Source of the DNA: Pseudomonadales bacterium
GTDB taxonomy: Bacteria; Pseudomonadota; Gammaproteobacteria; Pseudomonadales; Azotimanducaceae
Length of the DNA: 10,997 bases
NCBI GenBank assembly: GCA_021295935.1
Contig: JAGWBL010000019.1
Location: 1 to 10,997 of the forward strand
Direction of reading: 5' to 3'
The translations under genes and the position numbers were made by a program. Below the pieces are notes generated by a model, which saw only the letters and a program-made list of their open reading frames with translations, was not told the DNA's origin and did not search any database. Below are positions 1 through 7,570 of the stretch, piece by piece; positions within the stretch are counted from its first letter, which is position 1; each line of letters begins with the position of its first letter.

Positions 1-183
1 CACCAACGAGCAATTGACAGTCTTTCCTTGACACCGTGGATTCCGGGATCAATCCGATCTTGTGCGCTTCAATTTCCAGAAACTCTCAATCGATCGGCCC
101 TGAAAGATTGCCCGTCTCGTGAAGCGAACATGCAGGTGCGGTCTCGACGTCGCAAACTCCGGAAGATCACTCACTTTCGCCAG

Positions 184-519
184 CTACGCCAGCCCAAGCC
201 CCAGCGATTGTGCAGTCCGGTCGATGAACTCTCGCTCGGCACGGTTAGCGACCCCCTCCCTCTTGGCTCCTGCGATGATGCTCGCAGGGTGCAGCTCGTG
301 GATCAATCGCACAGCTTCCGGGCCAAGCCCCGACTCCGCAGCCAGTCCGCAGGGCGCATTTTGCTCGTTCTCGTCTCGCACACCGTCGTCAAGCGCGTAA
401 TTCAGTGCATATCGGTAGATTGCGGTTGGCTGTCCGGTCCATGGAGCCTCCGAGAGGCAGACTGTTGGTTGTGTTGTCGTGCTAATGGCAACTGTGGCCT
501 CTCGTCGAAGTGCTTGAGG
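184..519 (-). pseudogene. Possible 3' remnant of an unrecognised gene
   Basis: On the minus strand a frame stays open for 111 codons from just after a TGA (520-522) to a TAG (184-186). Its translation looks protein-like, for example SEAPWTGQPTAIYRYALNY early on and IHELHPASIIAGAKREG near the middle, and third codon positions are mostly G or C. The only start-like codon in the later part is a GTG at 381, which would discard the well-formed first half. I see no ATG upstream, so this is more likely the tail of a frameshifted or truncated gene than an intact one. I do not recognise the family. It lies downstream of the motor operon in the same direction. The flanks, 1-183 and 520-731, hold no frame I can support. 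A coincidental open frame remains possible. Confidence 0.3.
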
Positions 520-731
520 TCAGGGTTGGACCAAGGCGACCGCCGCATCCTGCATCGGTTCCCATGCTGGCACGCAGGTTGACCATCCGAATCTGCAAGT
601 TGATCGTTGCTGCCTTGAAAAGGAGAGCGGCGGGTGTCCACGTCGACCTACCCTCGACCAAACCGCTGTCAGGTTCCTTAGCGGAGAGCTGGCAAACGCA
701 CTTGGGTGCGGGGCGCGAAAATGGGGCCCCG

Positions 732-2294
732 TCAATCGTAAAGGACTCGCAGTCCGATCGCCTGGGATTGGTGCGACAGCGGAACCCTGCGTCCTGACAC
801 CGATCGTGACAGCTCCGGACCAGGCAGCAACCAGTTTCCGCCGACCACCCACATGGAGAGCCTGCCTGACTGAAAGTCGATGGTGCGTGTCCATTCCGAG
901 ACGTTGCCGGCCAGATCGAAGACTCCGTCGTCCGTGACATCGTCGTTGGCGAGCCCGCACCGCTGAACCCGACTGTCAGGGCTGTCCCCCGCGACCAGCC
1001 TGTCTGAACTGTAGCTGTCTCCCCACGGATAAATCGTTCCGTCCTTGCCGGTTGCGATGCGTTGCCACTCGTCCACCGTCGGCAACCTTCCGCCGCTCCA
1101 GCGAGCGTACGCGTCGGCAGCCCACCAGTTGATGCCAGTGACCGGCAGGCTCGAGTCCTCCAGCTGGCTCTCCCACTCAGCCGGCAGATATCCCAATCCG
1201 TCGGGCTCGTTCTCGTTTCCGAACCACCCGAGCTTCACCATGGGATCGCGAAGAAAGGCCGCGTACTCGCTTCGAGTGACCTCGCAGGCGCCGATTCGAA
1301 GCGTCTCGCCACCTGCAGGTTCCTCAACCAGCGCAGCGAATCGATCGTGCAGTTCTGGAGGAAACAGCGCGGCAAGCCGCGCCAGGCGTAAGTCGGTGGC
1401 CAAGCCGACTCGATAGTGACCCGAACGCACCAGCGCGACCTCTGCTCGCGTGCCGCTCCATGGCCGGAATCCGCTGGCGCCCAACGGGTACACGCACCTG
1501 AATCCCAAGTGGTGGCTACGGGTCTCCGGGTCCACCGAAACCCAAGCGGCATTGAGTGCATAGAGAGGGCGCCCGCTTGTGCGAAGGGCCGGAGCGCCGT
1601 GGGCCAACCGGCCGTGGAGACCCTTATCGGCCAAGGGACCCATGCTCCATTCCATGGCGTTGCTTGCAAGGTCGTGGATGCCGTCGGGCGTGGAGGAGGA
1701 GGCGTGGACAGCGCACTCCTGCTGCGAATTCCGATCCGGGTTCTCGTACGGCCAAGCATCGGGAACATACTCGTTGCCCCATGGGTACAGAGGGGATTGC
1801 ACTCCGCCACCCGCGGCCTCCAGTTCCTCCGCCCAAGGCAGTCTCCCGCGCATCGCTGAGCAGTACTGCGAAGCTGCGGAAGCGGTTACGCCGGTTGCCG
1901 GTGACTTCAGCCTCCCCGCGATTCGATCCCCCGTCGACGCCGAGCTAAGTTGGGAGTCGCGCGGGACGGGAGTTCGCACCAGCCCCTCCTTCCATTTGGC
2001 GAATCGCTCGAAGTCGATCTGGCGGACCTCGCACCGGTCGATCAGGAAGGCATCCAGCTGGACGATGGCGTTGGGCTTGTTCAGACGTTCTCGGAGTTCG
2101 GATCCGAAGTAGCCGCGATCCATGGCCTTCAGCACCTCATCGTCGACGGCGCGAGCTTCCGGTCGTTGATCGGGACTCACTCCCAGGTGCACGGAGACAG
2201 AGTCAACACGTGCGCCGCGGAAGTTGGAGTAGGTCAGCGGAAGTGTCACAAGCACGACTCCCGTCAGGACCACGAGGTGCAAGCGGGGTTTCAC
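732..2294 (-). CDS. Membrane-anchored protein with two SUMF1/FGE-sulfatase-like domains
   Basis: The 520-aa product begins MKPR followed by a hydrophobic helix at about residues 5-22, so it is probably anchored in the inner membrane with the rest outside. There is no lipobox cysteine. The first SUMF1-like domain (about 75-270) shows RLPWAEELEAA (151-161), YPWGNEY (170-176), DLASNAMEW (208-216) and LGFRC (263-267). The second (about 330-520) shows GRLPTVDEWQ (402-411), YPWGD (422-426), DLAGNVSEWTR (460-470), VGGNW (484-488) and IGLR (513-516). Neither has the paired catalytic cysteines of true formylglycine-generating enzymes, so a structural or binding role is more likely than sulfatase maturation. 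I chose the GTG at 2294 because it overlaps the preceding stop as GTGA, exactly as at the previous gene junction, and gives a clean Lys/Arg-plus-helix N-terminus. A GTG at 2345 would add 17 residues. It is the last gene of the motor operon. Fold assignment is firm; function is inferred. Confidence 0.9.
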   Translation of the reverse strand: MKPRLHLVVLTGVVLVTLPLTYSNFRGARVDSVSVHLGVSPDQRPEARAVDDEVLKAMDRGYFGSELRERLNKPNAIVQLDAFLIDRCEVRQIDFERFAKWKEGLVRTPVPRDSQLSSASTGDRIAGRLKSPATGVTASAASQYCSAMRGRLPWAEELEAAGGGVQSPLYPWGNEYVPDAWPYENPDRNSQQECAVHASSSTPDGIHDLASNAMEWSMGPLADKGLHGRLAHGAPALRTSGRPLYALNAAWVSVDPETRSHHLGFRCVYPLGASGFRPWSGTRAEVALVRSGHYRVGLATDLRLARLAALFPPELHDRFAALVEEPAGGETLRIGACEVTRSEYAAFLRDPMVKLGWFGNENEPDGLGYLPAEWESQLEDSSLPVTGINWWAADAYARWSGGRLPTVDEWQRIATGKDGTIYPWGDSYSSDRLVAGDSPDSRVQRCGLANDDVTDDGVFDLAGNVSEWTRTIDFQSGRLSMWVVGGNWLLPGPELSRSVSGRRVPLSHQSQAIGLRVLYD

Positions 2295-4018
2295 GGATGG
2301 GACAGGCGCTTGGGCTTCCAGAGCAGGAGCAGACCCAGCAGGCACAGGGCGAGAGCGGCATACAGGACCACCAGCCAGCTTTTCACGTGGAACCAGCCGG
2401 AGTCGAACGGAGTCGCCAGCTGGGAGGACCCGATCTGGACATTGTTGGTGTCTGCCAGCACCTGCAGTCGGTTCTCGGAATCCAGGGTGCCGTACACAAA
2501 TCCCAGTACAAGGTCGTCAAGTACCGGGCTCAAGTAGGCGGCTGCTCTCCATCCGGGTGTACCTGGATTCAGTTGTTCCGAAGGCATGAGCAACACCGAA
2601 CCCTCGTCCGCATCGATGCGCAATCCCTGCCAGACTCCGGGAAAGGCGTTCAGGTTCAGCCGAATGCGCGCCGCTTCGGGGAACGACTCGAGGATGTCGT
2701 TGTGGCGCGGCCCGATCTCGGCGTCAAGCAACGGCCGGTTGGGGAACACTTTCAGAAATCTCTCGGGAAGGTCCTGCGCAGGCGCGGTTCCAAGCGCGAG
2801 GTCTTCGCTGCCTTGGGTGATCCCGCCCTGTCGTGCCCTGAGTTCGTAGGTCGTGATCAGGTAGTCGACCACATCGCGATCCTGATCGGTCAGTTCGTCA
2901 ACTCGATCAAATCTCTGCGAAAGACCGTCCTTGAAGTCGAGAAGGTCCATGGTCGGTGGTTCTCCGCGATCAATCCTTCCCTGAAGATCACGCAGGTACA
3001 GCAGAAGGGCAGCAAGCAGATCATCCAGGCCTTGGGAGTCTTCGAGTTGCAGCCCCGAATCGGAACCATTCGTCTGCGAACCCGGAATGGCCAGCCTGAG
3101 AGTGGCCGAGCCCCCAGCTGTCAGAAGCGAAGCGCTCGCGCTGCCTGCACCGCCGGAGCCGTTGCCGCCCTGTTGAGCATCTGCATCCGGAAAACTCCGC
3201 TCCGTGCTTTCGGGACTGGCGTTCCCGAGCGCGATGCCACCAGGCATCTGGCCGCCCAGTCCCTTGCCCTCACCTGGAAGGCCATCGCCTTCTGATCCGG
3301 GCGAACTTCCGGACAGGGATGCTCCGACACCCCATTCCCAACCCTCTTGTTCCATCCTTGCATCTGCACCTTCTCCGTTGCTTTCGTCAGCGCCATCTTC
3401 CTCCAGTGCGAAGTTAGGGCCCGAGCCTCCCCTGCTGTCACCCCTGCAGTCCTTGGCGGGCATTCCAGGCGGACAGGAGGCAGCGGCGGCTGTTCCCACG
3501 GAAGCGCCGATGAAATGCCAGTGCCGCGGCGAGATGCCGTGATCACGCAGAACGGACATGGCCAGGTAAAAGATCCCGACGTCGTACATGTCGATCCGGA
3601 CCAGAGCCTTTCTGGCGTTGTCGAAGTCCCGGAGGAAGTCGTCCAGTCCATTGGGGTCTCTCAGCAGTTCAGCTCGGCTCCATGTCTCACCGGAATACGG
3701 GTCACGGACCAGGTCCGCGTGAAACTCGAACACCGGCAAGACTCTCGGATCCCACACCAAATCGATCGGCGAACGTTCGTAGTCGTGGAGAACAGCGGGC
3801 GGGCTGGCCGCAAGCCTGTTCAGAAACAAGGAGGTGCTGAACTCGCGGGTCATTACGCTGGCGACTTCCTGAGCCTGTTCCCCAAGCACCTGCTCGGTCT
3901 CCGAGCGCACTGCAATCGTGATCACTATCACGATGATCAGCACCGCGACTCCATTTGCGAGGATGTCAACAAGCGAGATCCCGGCAAAATCGGGAGGAGT
4001 CCGGGACTTTGCGCTCAC
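2291..4018 (-). CDS. ExbD/MotB-like motor subunit with Gly/Ser-rich linker and C-terminal helix
   Basis: The 575-aa product starts with a short cytoplasmic tail and a membrane helix at about 13-37. SLVDILANGVAVLIIVIV in this helix places Asp18 where ExbD/TolR and MotB carry their proton-binding aspartate. Residues about 138-172 (ALVRIDMYDVGIFYLAMSVL, then RDHGIS) resemble the periplasmic ExbD/TolR pattern of a strand, a Tyr-containing helix and a Gly-Ile turn. Residues about 184-325 are low complexity, rich in Gly, Ser, Glu and Asp, and probably a flexible linker. A folded stretch of about 220 residues follows, then a second helix (547-566) and the basic tail WKPKRLSHP, so both ends are probably cytoplasmic. 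It starts with GTG overlapping the stop of the upstream gene (GTGA) and ends in another GTGA overlap, which indicates translational coupling on both sides. The protein is much longer than classical ExbD (about 140 aa). The large periplasmic part matches no family I recognise. Confidence 0.85.
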   Translation of the reverse strand: MSAKSRTPPDFAGISLVDILANGVAVLIIVIVITIAVRSETEQVLGEQAQEVASVMTREFSTSLFLNRLAASPPAVLHDYERSPIDLVWDPRVLPVFEFHADLVRDPYSGETWSRAELLRDPNGLDDFLRDFDNARKALVRIDMYDVGIFYLAMSVLRDHGISPRHWHFIGASVGTAAAASCPPGMPAKDCRGDSRGGSGPNFALEEDGADESNGEGADARMEQEGWEWGVGASLSGSSPGSEGDGLPGEGKGLGGQMPGGIALGNASPESTERSFPDADAQQGGNGSGGAGSASASLLTAGGSATLRLAIPGSQTNGSDSGLQLEDSQGLDDLLAALLLYLRDLQGRIDRGEPPTMDLLDFKDGLSQRFDRVDELTDQDRDVVDYLITTYELRARQGGITQGSEDLALGTAPAQDLPERFLKVFPNRPLLDAEIGPRHNDILESFPEAARIRLNLNAFPGVWQGLRIDADEGSVLLMPSEQLNPGTPGWRAAAYLSPVLDDLVLGFVYGTLDSENRLQVLADTNNVQIGSSQLATPFDSGWFHVKSWLVVLYAALALCLLGLLLLWKPKRLSHP

Positions 4019-4512
4019 GGACCCATCTCCGCGTGCTCCCGTATGTACTCCGGAATGTCATCGAGCATCACGGATTTCATGAGTTCGTTGTCGGCGATCA
4101 CCCAACCGATATGGACCTCGGTGTCCGGCCACATCAAGCGCAGGCAGTCGCGCGCTTCCGCCATCGTGGGCACACCGCCTTCAAGGATGAAGAACACCAG
4201 TTGTTCGTTGTGGCGGCTGTACACGCGTTCGGCATACCGTCGGAACGGTCCCGAGGAATTGCAGATCGCGCCAGCGGGCACGCTTTCGGCCGTCTCGACG
4301 ATGCGCAGCAACGCAGGGAACACGATGACTACGAATCCCGATCCCCCGTCCATGCGCTCGATGCGGTATTCGCCGTCGCTCTCGCCTTCTCGAAGTCGTT
4401 CCTGCACGGCCGCCTCCGAGACAGCGTTGATCACGACCAGGAACACGAGCATCAGGGCGAACATGCTCCCGAACACCGCGAGCATGGGTGCGCGTCCTTC
4501 CTCAGACTGCAT
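4015..4512 (-). CDS. Small single-helix ExbD/MotB-like protein lacking the membrane aspartate
   Basis: The 165-aa product has a short N-terminal tail, one membrane helix at about 9-30 (PMLAVFGSMFALMLVFLVVI) and a soluble part that should lie in the periplasm. The size and topology are those of ExbD/TolR or a short MotB. The helix is followed by VSEA, similar to the end of MotB helices. Aligned by its Pro9, the place of the MotB proton-binding Asp is held by Ser16, so this copy probably does not carry protons itself. QLVFFILEGGVPTMAEARDC (104-123) resembles the strand-helix pattern of the ExbD/TolR periplasmic domain. The ATG start lies 20 bp after the stop of the channel gene, and only a weak Shine-Dalgarno is visible. 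The 3' end overlaps the next gene by GTGA. I expect it to pair with the larger ExbD-like protein; that is inference. Confidence 0.8.
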   Translation of the reverse strand: MQSEEGRAPMLAVFGSMFALMLVFLVVINAVSEAAVQERLREGESDGEYRIERMDGGSGFVVIVFPALLRIVETAESVPAGAICNSSGPFRRYAERVYSRHNEQLVFFILEGGVPTMAEARDCLRLMWPDTEVHIGWVIADNELMKSVMLDDIPEYIREHAEMGP

Positions 4513-4532
4513 GGCGGTTGCTCGCTTGCCGA

Positions 4533-5570
4533 TCAGGATGGGGAGTCAGCTTCCCTGAGTCTTCGTTCAAGCCCTGTGAGGGTGCGCTCCTCGCGCCGTT
4601 GGACAAGCGTCAGCACCAGGAAGAGCACTGCGCCCAACGAGAGAGCGATGAGGGTCGTGTCGAACGCTATTCCGAGCGGCGAGATCGCAGCTCCCAGTTC
4701 GGTGCTGAGGCTGGTCAGCCCAGCTTCAATCGCGAACAGGCCGGTGATGCCATCGGCTGCGAGGGAAATGCCCAGAACGGTGCCGATGAACCCAAGCACT
4801 GGTATGACGTAGTTGATGTACCTGGGCATGAGGAAGGATTCCTCGTGGCGCTTCCACAGATACTCCAGCCGCTCGCCGAGCAATTCCCGGTTCGCTCCCA
4901 GCTCCCGGACGGTCCTGCCGACCTGCACCGGCCGCCAGGCTGACGGCTGACCCTCTTCGTCCATGCTCGCGCCGAAGTAGACGGCGTTGAACCACTTGCC
5001 CAGCAGAATCAGCAAACCCCAGAAAAAGAGCAGCACCGTGATGGGCGGGATGATTCCCCGGGTGAGGAATCGGCGGGCCAAACCCTCGAAGATCTCGAGG
5101 TTTTCGCCCAGCCACTCCATGGCGAGCAGGAAGGAAGCACAAAGCACGCCGGCGGTCACGAACGACATGAGCAAGTTGGGGCCGGAGAGAATCCTTGCGA
5201 TGGTTGCGGTGGCGTCCTCGCTGGTCGCACGCATGGCATCGAGCCACAGTCCTGCTCCATAAAGCGCGACGGCCATGACCAAGAGCGGGGTGATGCGGCC
5301 CGTCCAGGAACCGCTCGATCCAGTCGAGATCACCTCCCACGCCGGCACCGCAAATCCCACCGCCACGGCGACCAGAGTGGTCAGTCCGCCAGCACGCAGG
5401 GCCTTTAGCGCACGATTCTCCGTGGTGGACAGGAGCCAGACCGCGGCGAGAATGCCTGCCATGCCCGCCAGCGCCAGTGGCGCGATCCACAAAGGCAGAC
5501 CGAACGAGAGCACCAAGTTCAAGAGCGCCAAGACGATGACGCCGAGGTACAGGCCTGCTGCTATGCGCAC
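4533..5570 (-). CDS. MotA/TolQ/ExbB-family proton channel with extra N-terminal helices
   Basis: The 345-aa product has about eight predicted membrane helices, near 7-25, 27-47, 60-78, 91-111, 131-151, 172-192, 250-270 and 295-322. The last three reproduce the ExbB/TolQ core: a helix, a charged cytoplasmic stretch (193-249), then PVLGFIGTVLGI (257-268) and PLGIAFDTTLIALSLG (298-313), which match the family's channel-lining signatures. The Thr-Thr pair (305-306) sits where the family has conserved pore threonines. The first five helices are extra compared with three-helix ExbB/TolQ. The product should form the ring that converts proton flow into movement of ExbD/MotB-type partners, which are encoded by the next two genes. 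The start is GTG, preceded by AGGA with a 10-base gap. It is the first gene of the operon. Family assignment is firm; what the motor drives is unknown. Confidence 0.93.
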   Translation of the reverse strand: MRIAAGLYLGVIVLALLNLVLSFGLPLWIAPLALAGMAGILAAVWLLSTTENRALKALRAGGLTTLVAVAVGFAVPAWEVISTGSSGSWTGRITPLLVMAVALYGAGLWLDAMRATSEDATATIARILSGPNLLMSFVTAGVLCASFLLAMEWLGENLEIFEGLARRFLTRGIIPPITVLLFFWGLLILLGKWFNAVYFGASMDEEGQPSAWRPVQVGRTVRELGANRELLGERLEYLWKRHEESFLMPRYINYVIPVLGFIGTVLGISLAADGITGLFAIEAGLTSLSTELGAAISPLGIAFDTTLIALSLGAVLFLVLTLVQRREERTLTGLERRLREADSPS

Positions 5571-5821
5571 GGGGGAGGATTCCTAAACGAAAAGAGATGC
5601 GTGCCGGGGGGCGCGAAGTTGCTAATCTTATTCGGAGGATGGAGTTCACCTGGGATGCCGCATGCAGTTCCAAGTGTCGATGCGGTCCTCCAGCATGACC
5701 GGTTTCCGGCAATGGAATCGTGCCTGCGCGAGGGTCGATGACCGGTCGATTGATCGACGAGTCTTCGGGCACGACTTCGCCCTCTCTTCCGACCAACAAC
5801 AGGATTGATCCCATCAAGTCC
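5571..5821. promoter_or_regulatory. Divergent promoter region between motor operon and esterase
   Basis: This 251-bp gap separates two genes transcribed away from each other, so it must hold both promoters. A TAAGAT-like -10 element for the minus strand lies at 5625-5630, but I find no good -35 partner. The nine bases ATGACCGGT occur twice in the same orientation, at 5695-5703 and 5738-5746, 43 bp apart, and could be operator sites. The AGGA ribosome-binding site of the motor operon is at 5581-5584. The reading frame of the esterase stays open up to a GTG at 5720, but that would bury the signal peptide behind 34 polar residues. No individual promoter is certain. Confidence 0.4.
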
Positions 5822-7432
5822 ATGAAGCGCAGGAACGCACACTCCTCCATCGCTCTGGTCTCGATGGCGCTCTTGGCGACAGTGGTTGCGGCGCAGGAGT
5901 CCACGACTTCGCTGGAGGTCGAGACAGACCGTGGGTGGATTGTCGGCGAGCGTGCCGGAGAGCTCTCTCCGGTTGCTGTCTTCCGGGGGATACCCTACGC
6001 TGAACCACCGGTGGGCGACCTCCGATGGCGAGCTCCCCAGCCCAAGCTTCCGTGGGCGGACAAGCGTCCGGCGCTGGAGTTCGGCCCTGCGTGCGTTTCC
6101 CAGCGGTCCGCACTTCGCACCGATCAGGTTCGCGATGAGGACTGTCTCTATCTGAACGTCTGGACCCGGAGCGCCGGCACAGACCAGTCGTTGCCAGTCA
6201 TGGTCTGGATTCACGGCGGGGCGTTCTCCCTCGGGTCCGGGCACAACGAGATGTACGACGGCACGCGGTTCGCTGAATCGGGCGTCGTGCTCGTCGCCTT
6301 GAACTACCGACTGGGATTGTTCGGGTTCTTTGCGCACCCGGCGCTCGCCCAGGAAGAAGGTGGTCGCGGACCTTTCAATCAGGGAATTCTCGACCAGATC
6401 GCGGCTCTGCAGTGGGTGCAACGCAACATCGAGAGCTTCGGCGGCGATCCCGGCCGAGTCACCATTTTCGGAGAATCAGCAGGATCCATCAGCGTTTGCT
6501 ATCTCGTGGCGTCCCCGTTTGCGAAGGGGCTGTTTCATCGAGCGATCGGTCAGTCTGGAGGATGTCTGGATCGTCATCCCACGCTGCTGGATGGAACGCC
6601 GGCAGCGGGGCGGTCCGTTCCCGGCGAGCCGAGGCTTGGAGGCCACGAAGTCGCTCTACGTGTAGCTGCGGGTCTCGAAGCTTCAGGTCCGGGGCTCGAG
6701 GGCCTGGCGGAACTGCGCGGGCTCACCCTCAGGGAGCTGGTGTTTCGGTTCTCCAGAAACGGTCTCTCGTTGCCGCGGAAGTCGGTCTACGTCGACGGAC
6801 ACATGTTCCCGGACCAGATGAGGACCCTCCTGGAGAAGGGCTTGGGTTCGAGAGTCCCGCTCCTTGTGGGATCCAACACGGATGAAGGGCGCAGCCTGTT
6901 CGTGAGAACCCGCGAGATTCCATGGGAGGAGTGGTCCGAGTCCGTGCGCAATCGCCCTCACGGCCACGGCAGAGCTCTTCTTGAGGCGTATGCCGGGGAT
7001 GCGAAGGAATCCACGCGAACAGCCCAGCAGCAGATGCTGGCGGACTCGTTGTTCGCCTGGAATGCGAGGCAGTGGGCGAGAACGGCCTCCGGATTGGGAG
7101 ACGATGCCTTCCTCTACGTGTTCTCGCACGCGGCTCCCAGTCGGCAGTGGGGGAGAACCTATGGCGCCTATCACGCGGCGGAGATTCGCTACGTATTCGG
7201 CAATCCGCTGCTGTCAGACTGGAACGACCAGGATCAAGCCCTCGCGAATCTGGTGCACACCTACTGGGTGAACTTCGCCACGAAGGGCGATCCCAACGGC
7301 GATGGGTTGCCTGAATGGCCTGCCTACCACTCCGATTCTGACATCGCCTTGAACCTGAACGCCGATCCGGAGCCCATCACCAACTACCGGATGGCGAAGC
7401 TGGATACGCACGAACTCATCAACAGCTTCTGA
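5822..7432 (+). CDS. Secreted type-B carboxylesterase
   Basis: The 536-aa product is an alpha/beta-hydrolase of the carboxylesterase/cholinesterase family and should hydrolyse carboxylic esters. Residues 1-24 form a signal peptide: basic MKRR, a hydrophobic core, then VVAAQ with likely cleavage after Ala24. Family marks are FRGIPYAEPPVGDLRW (54-69), EDCLYLNVW (106-114), the oxyanion-hole segment HGGAF (131-135) and the nucleophile elbow GESAG (217-221). The likely triad is Ser219, Glu355 (in SNTDEG) and His451 (in YGAYHAAEIRYVFGNP). The length is normal for the family and all catalytic residues are present. I chose the ATG at 5822 because it places the signal peptide at the N-terminus, although its Shine-Dalgarno is weak. 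It is transcribed alone, divergent from the motor operon. The substrate cannot be read from the sequence. Confidence 0.95.
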   Translation: MKRRNAHSSIALVSMALLATVVAAQESTTSLEVETDRGWIVGERAGELSPVAVFRGIPYAEPPVGDLRWRAPQPKLPWADKRPALEFGPACVSQRSALRTDQVRDEDCLYLNVWTRSAGTDQSLPVMVWIHGGAFSLGSGHNEMYDGTRFAESGVVLVALNYRLGLFGFFAHPALAQEEGGRGPFNQGILDQIAALQWVQRNIESFGGDPGRVTIFGESAGSISVCYLVASPFAKGLFHRAIGQSGGCLDRHPTLLDGTPAAGRSVPGEPRLGGHEVALRVAAGLEASGPGLEGLAELRGLTLRELVFRFSRNGLSLPRKSVYVDGHMFPDQMRTLLEKGLGSRVPLLVGSNTDEGRSLFVRTREIPWEEWSESVRNRPHGHGRALLEAYAGDAKESTRTAQQQMLADSLFAWNARQWARTASGLGDDAFLYVFSHAAPSRQWGRTYGAYHAAEIRYVFGNPLLSDWNDQDQALANLVHTYWVNFATKGDPNGDGLPEWPAYHSDSDIALNLNADPEPITNYRMAKLDTHELINSF

Positions 7433-7434
7433 GC

Positions 7435-7462
7435 TGTCTGGTACGGACGGGCAGTCCGGACA
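7435..7462 (+). terminator. Candidate hairpin just after the esterase
   Basis: Immediately after the esterase stop, CGGAC (7444-7448) pairs with GTCCG (7454-7458) around a five-base loop. Outer TGTC (7435-7438) can pair with GACA (7459-7462) across a bulge. There is no U-tract, so if it terminates transcription it is not a standard intrinsic terminator. Confidence 0.25.
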
Positions 7463-7492
7463 CAGCATGGACGGCTGAATGCTCACCCGCCA

Positions 7493-7528
7493 GGCCGCGG
7501 CGCTCTCCCGAGAACAAGCCGCGCGGCC
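7493..7528 (+). repeat. GC-rich inverted repeat upstream of the kinase
   Basis: GGCCGCG (7493-7499) and CGCGGCC (7522-7528) form a seven-base-pair stem with a 22-base loop. It lies between the esterase and the kinase, about 40 bases before the kinase start, and could end esterase transcripts or shape the kinase leader. No U-tract follows. Confidence 0.3.
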
Positions 7529-7554
7529 GTCAGTCACTAATATGTGAAAGAAAC

Positions 7555-7560
7555 GAGGGG
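7555..7560 (+). promoter_or_regulatory. Ribosome-binding site of the kinase gene
   Basis: GAGGGG lies 10 bases before the ATG at 7571. It decides the start against the in-frame GTG at 7544, which precedes this site and has no comparable one of its own. Confidence 0.6.
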
Positions 7561-7570
7561 CGGAAATCGA

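Noticed and set aside
14..33. Two TTGACA words (14-19 and 28-33) resembling -35 elements
   Set aside because: Neither has a reasonable -10 element at the right distance, and no plus-strand gene follows.
28..582. A 184-codon plus-strand frame at the left edge
   Set aside because: Its translation is rich in Arg, Ser and Cys without pattern, and the opposite strand reads more like protein at 184-519.
706..731. GC-rich CGGGGC/GCCCCG dyad after the SUMF1 gene as a terminator
   Set aside because: The stem has six base pairs with an 11-base loop and no U-tract; too weak to call.
2210..4558. Long plus-strand open frames (361 and 403 codons) opposite the motor operon
   Set aside because: They are antisense to well-supported genes with membrane helices and domain motifs, their translations show no domain, and GC-rich codon use commonly produces such shadows.
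4726..5904. A 392-codon minus-strand frame overlapping the channel gene and the divergent region
   Set aside because: It overlaps the ExbB-like gene in another frame, is rich in His, Arg and Pro without motifs, and crosses the esterase start.
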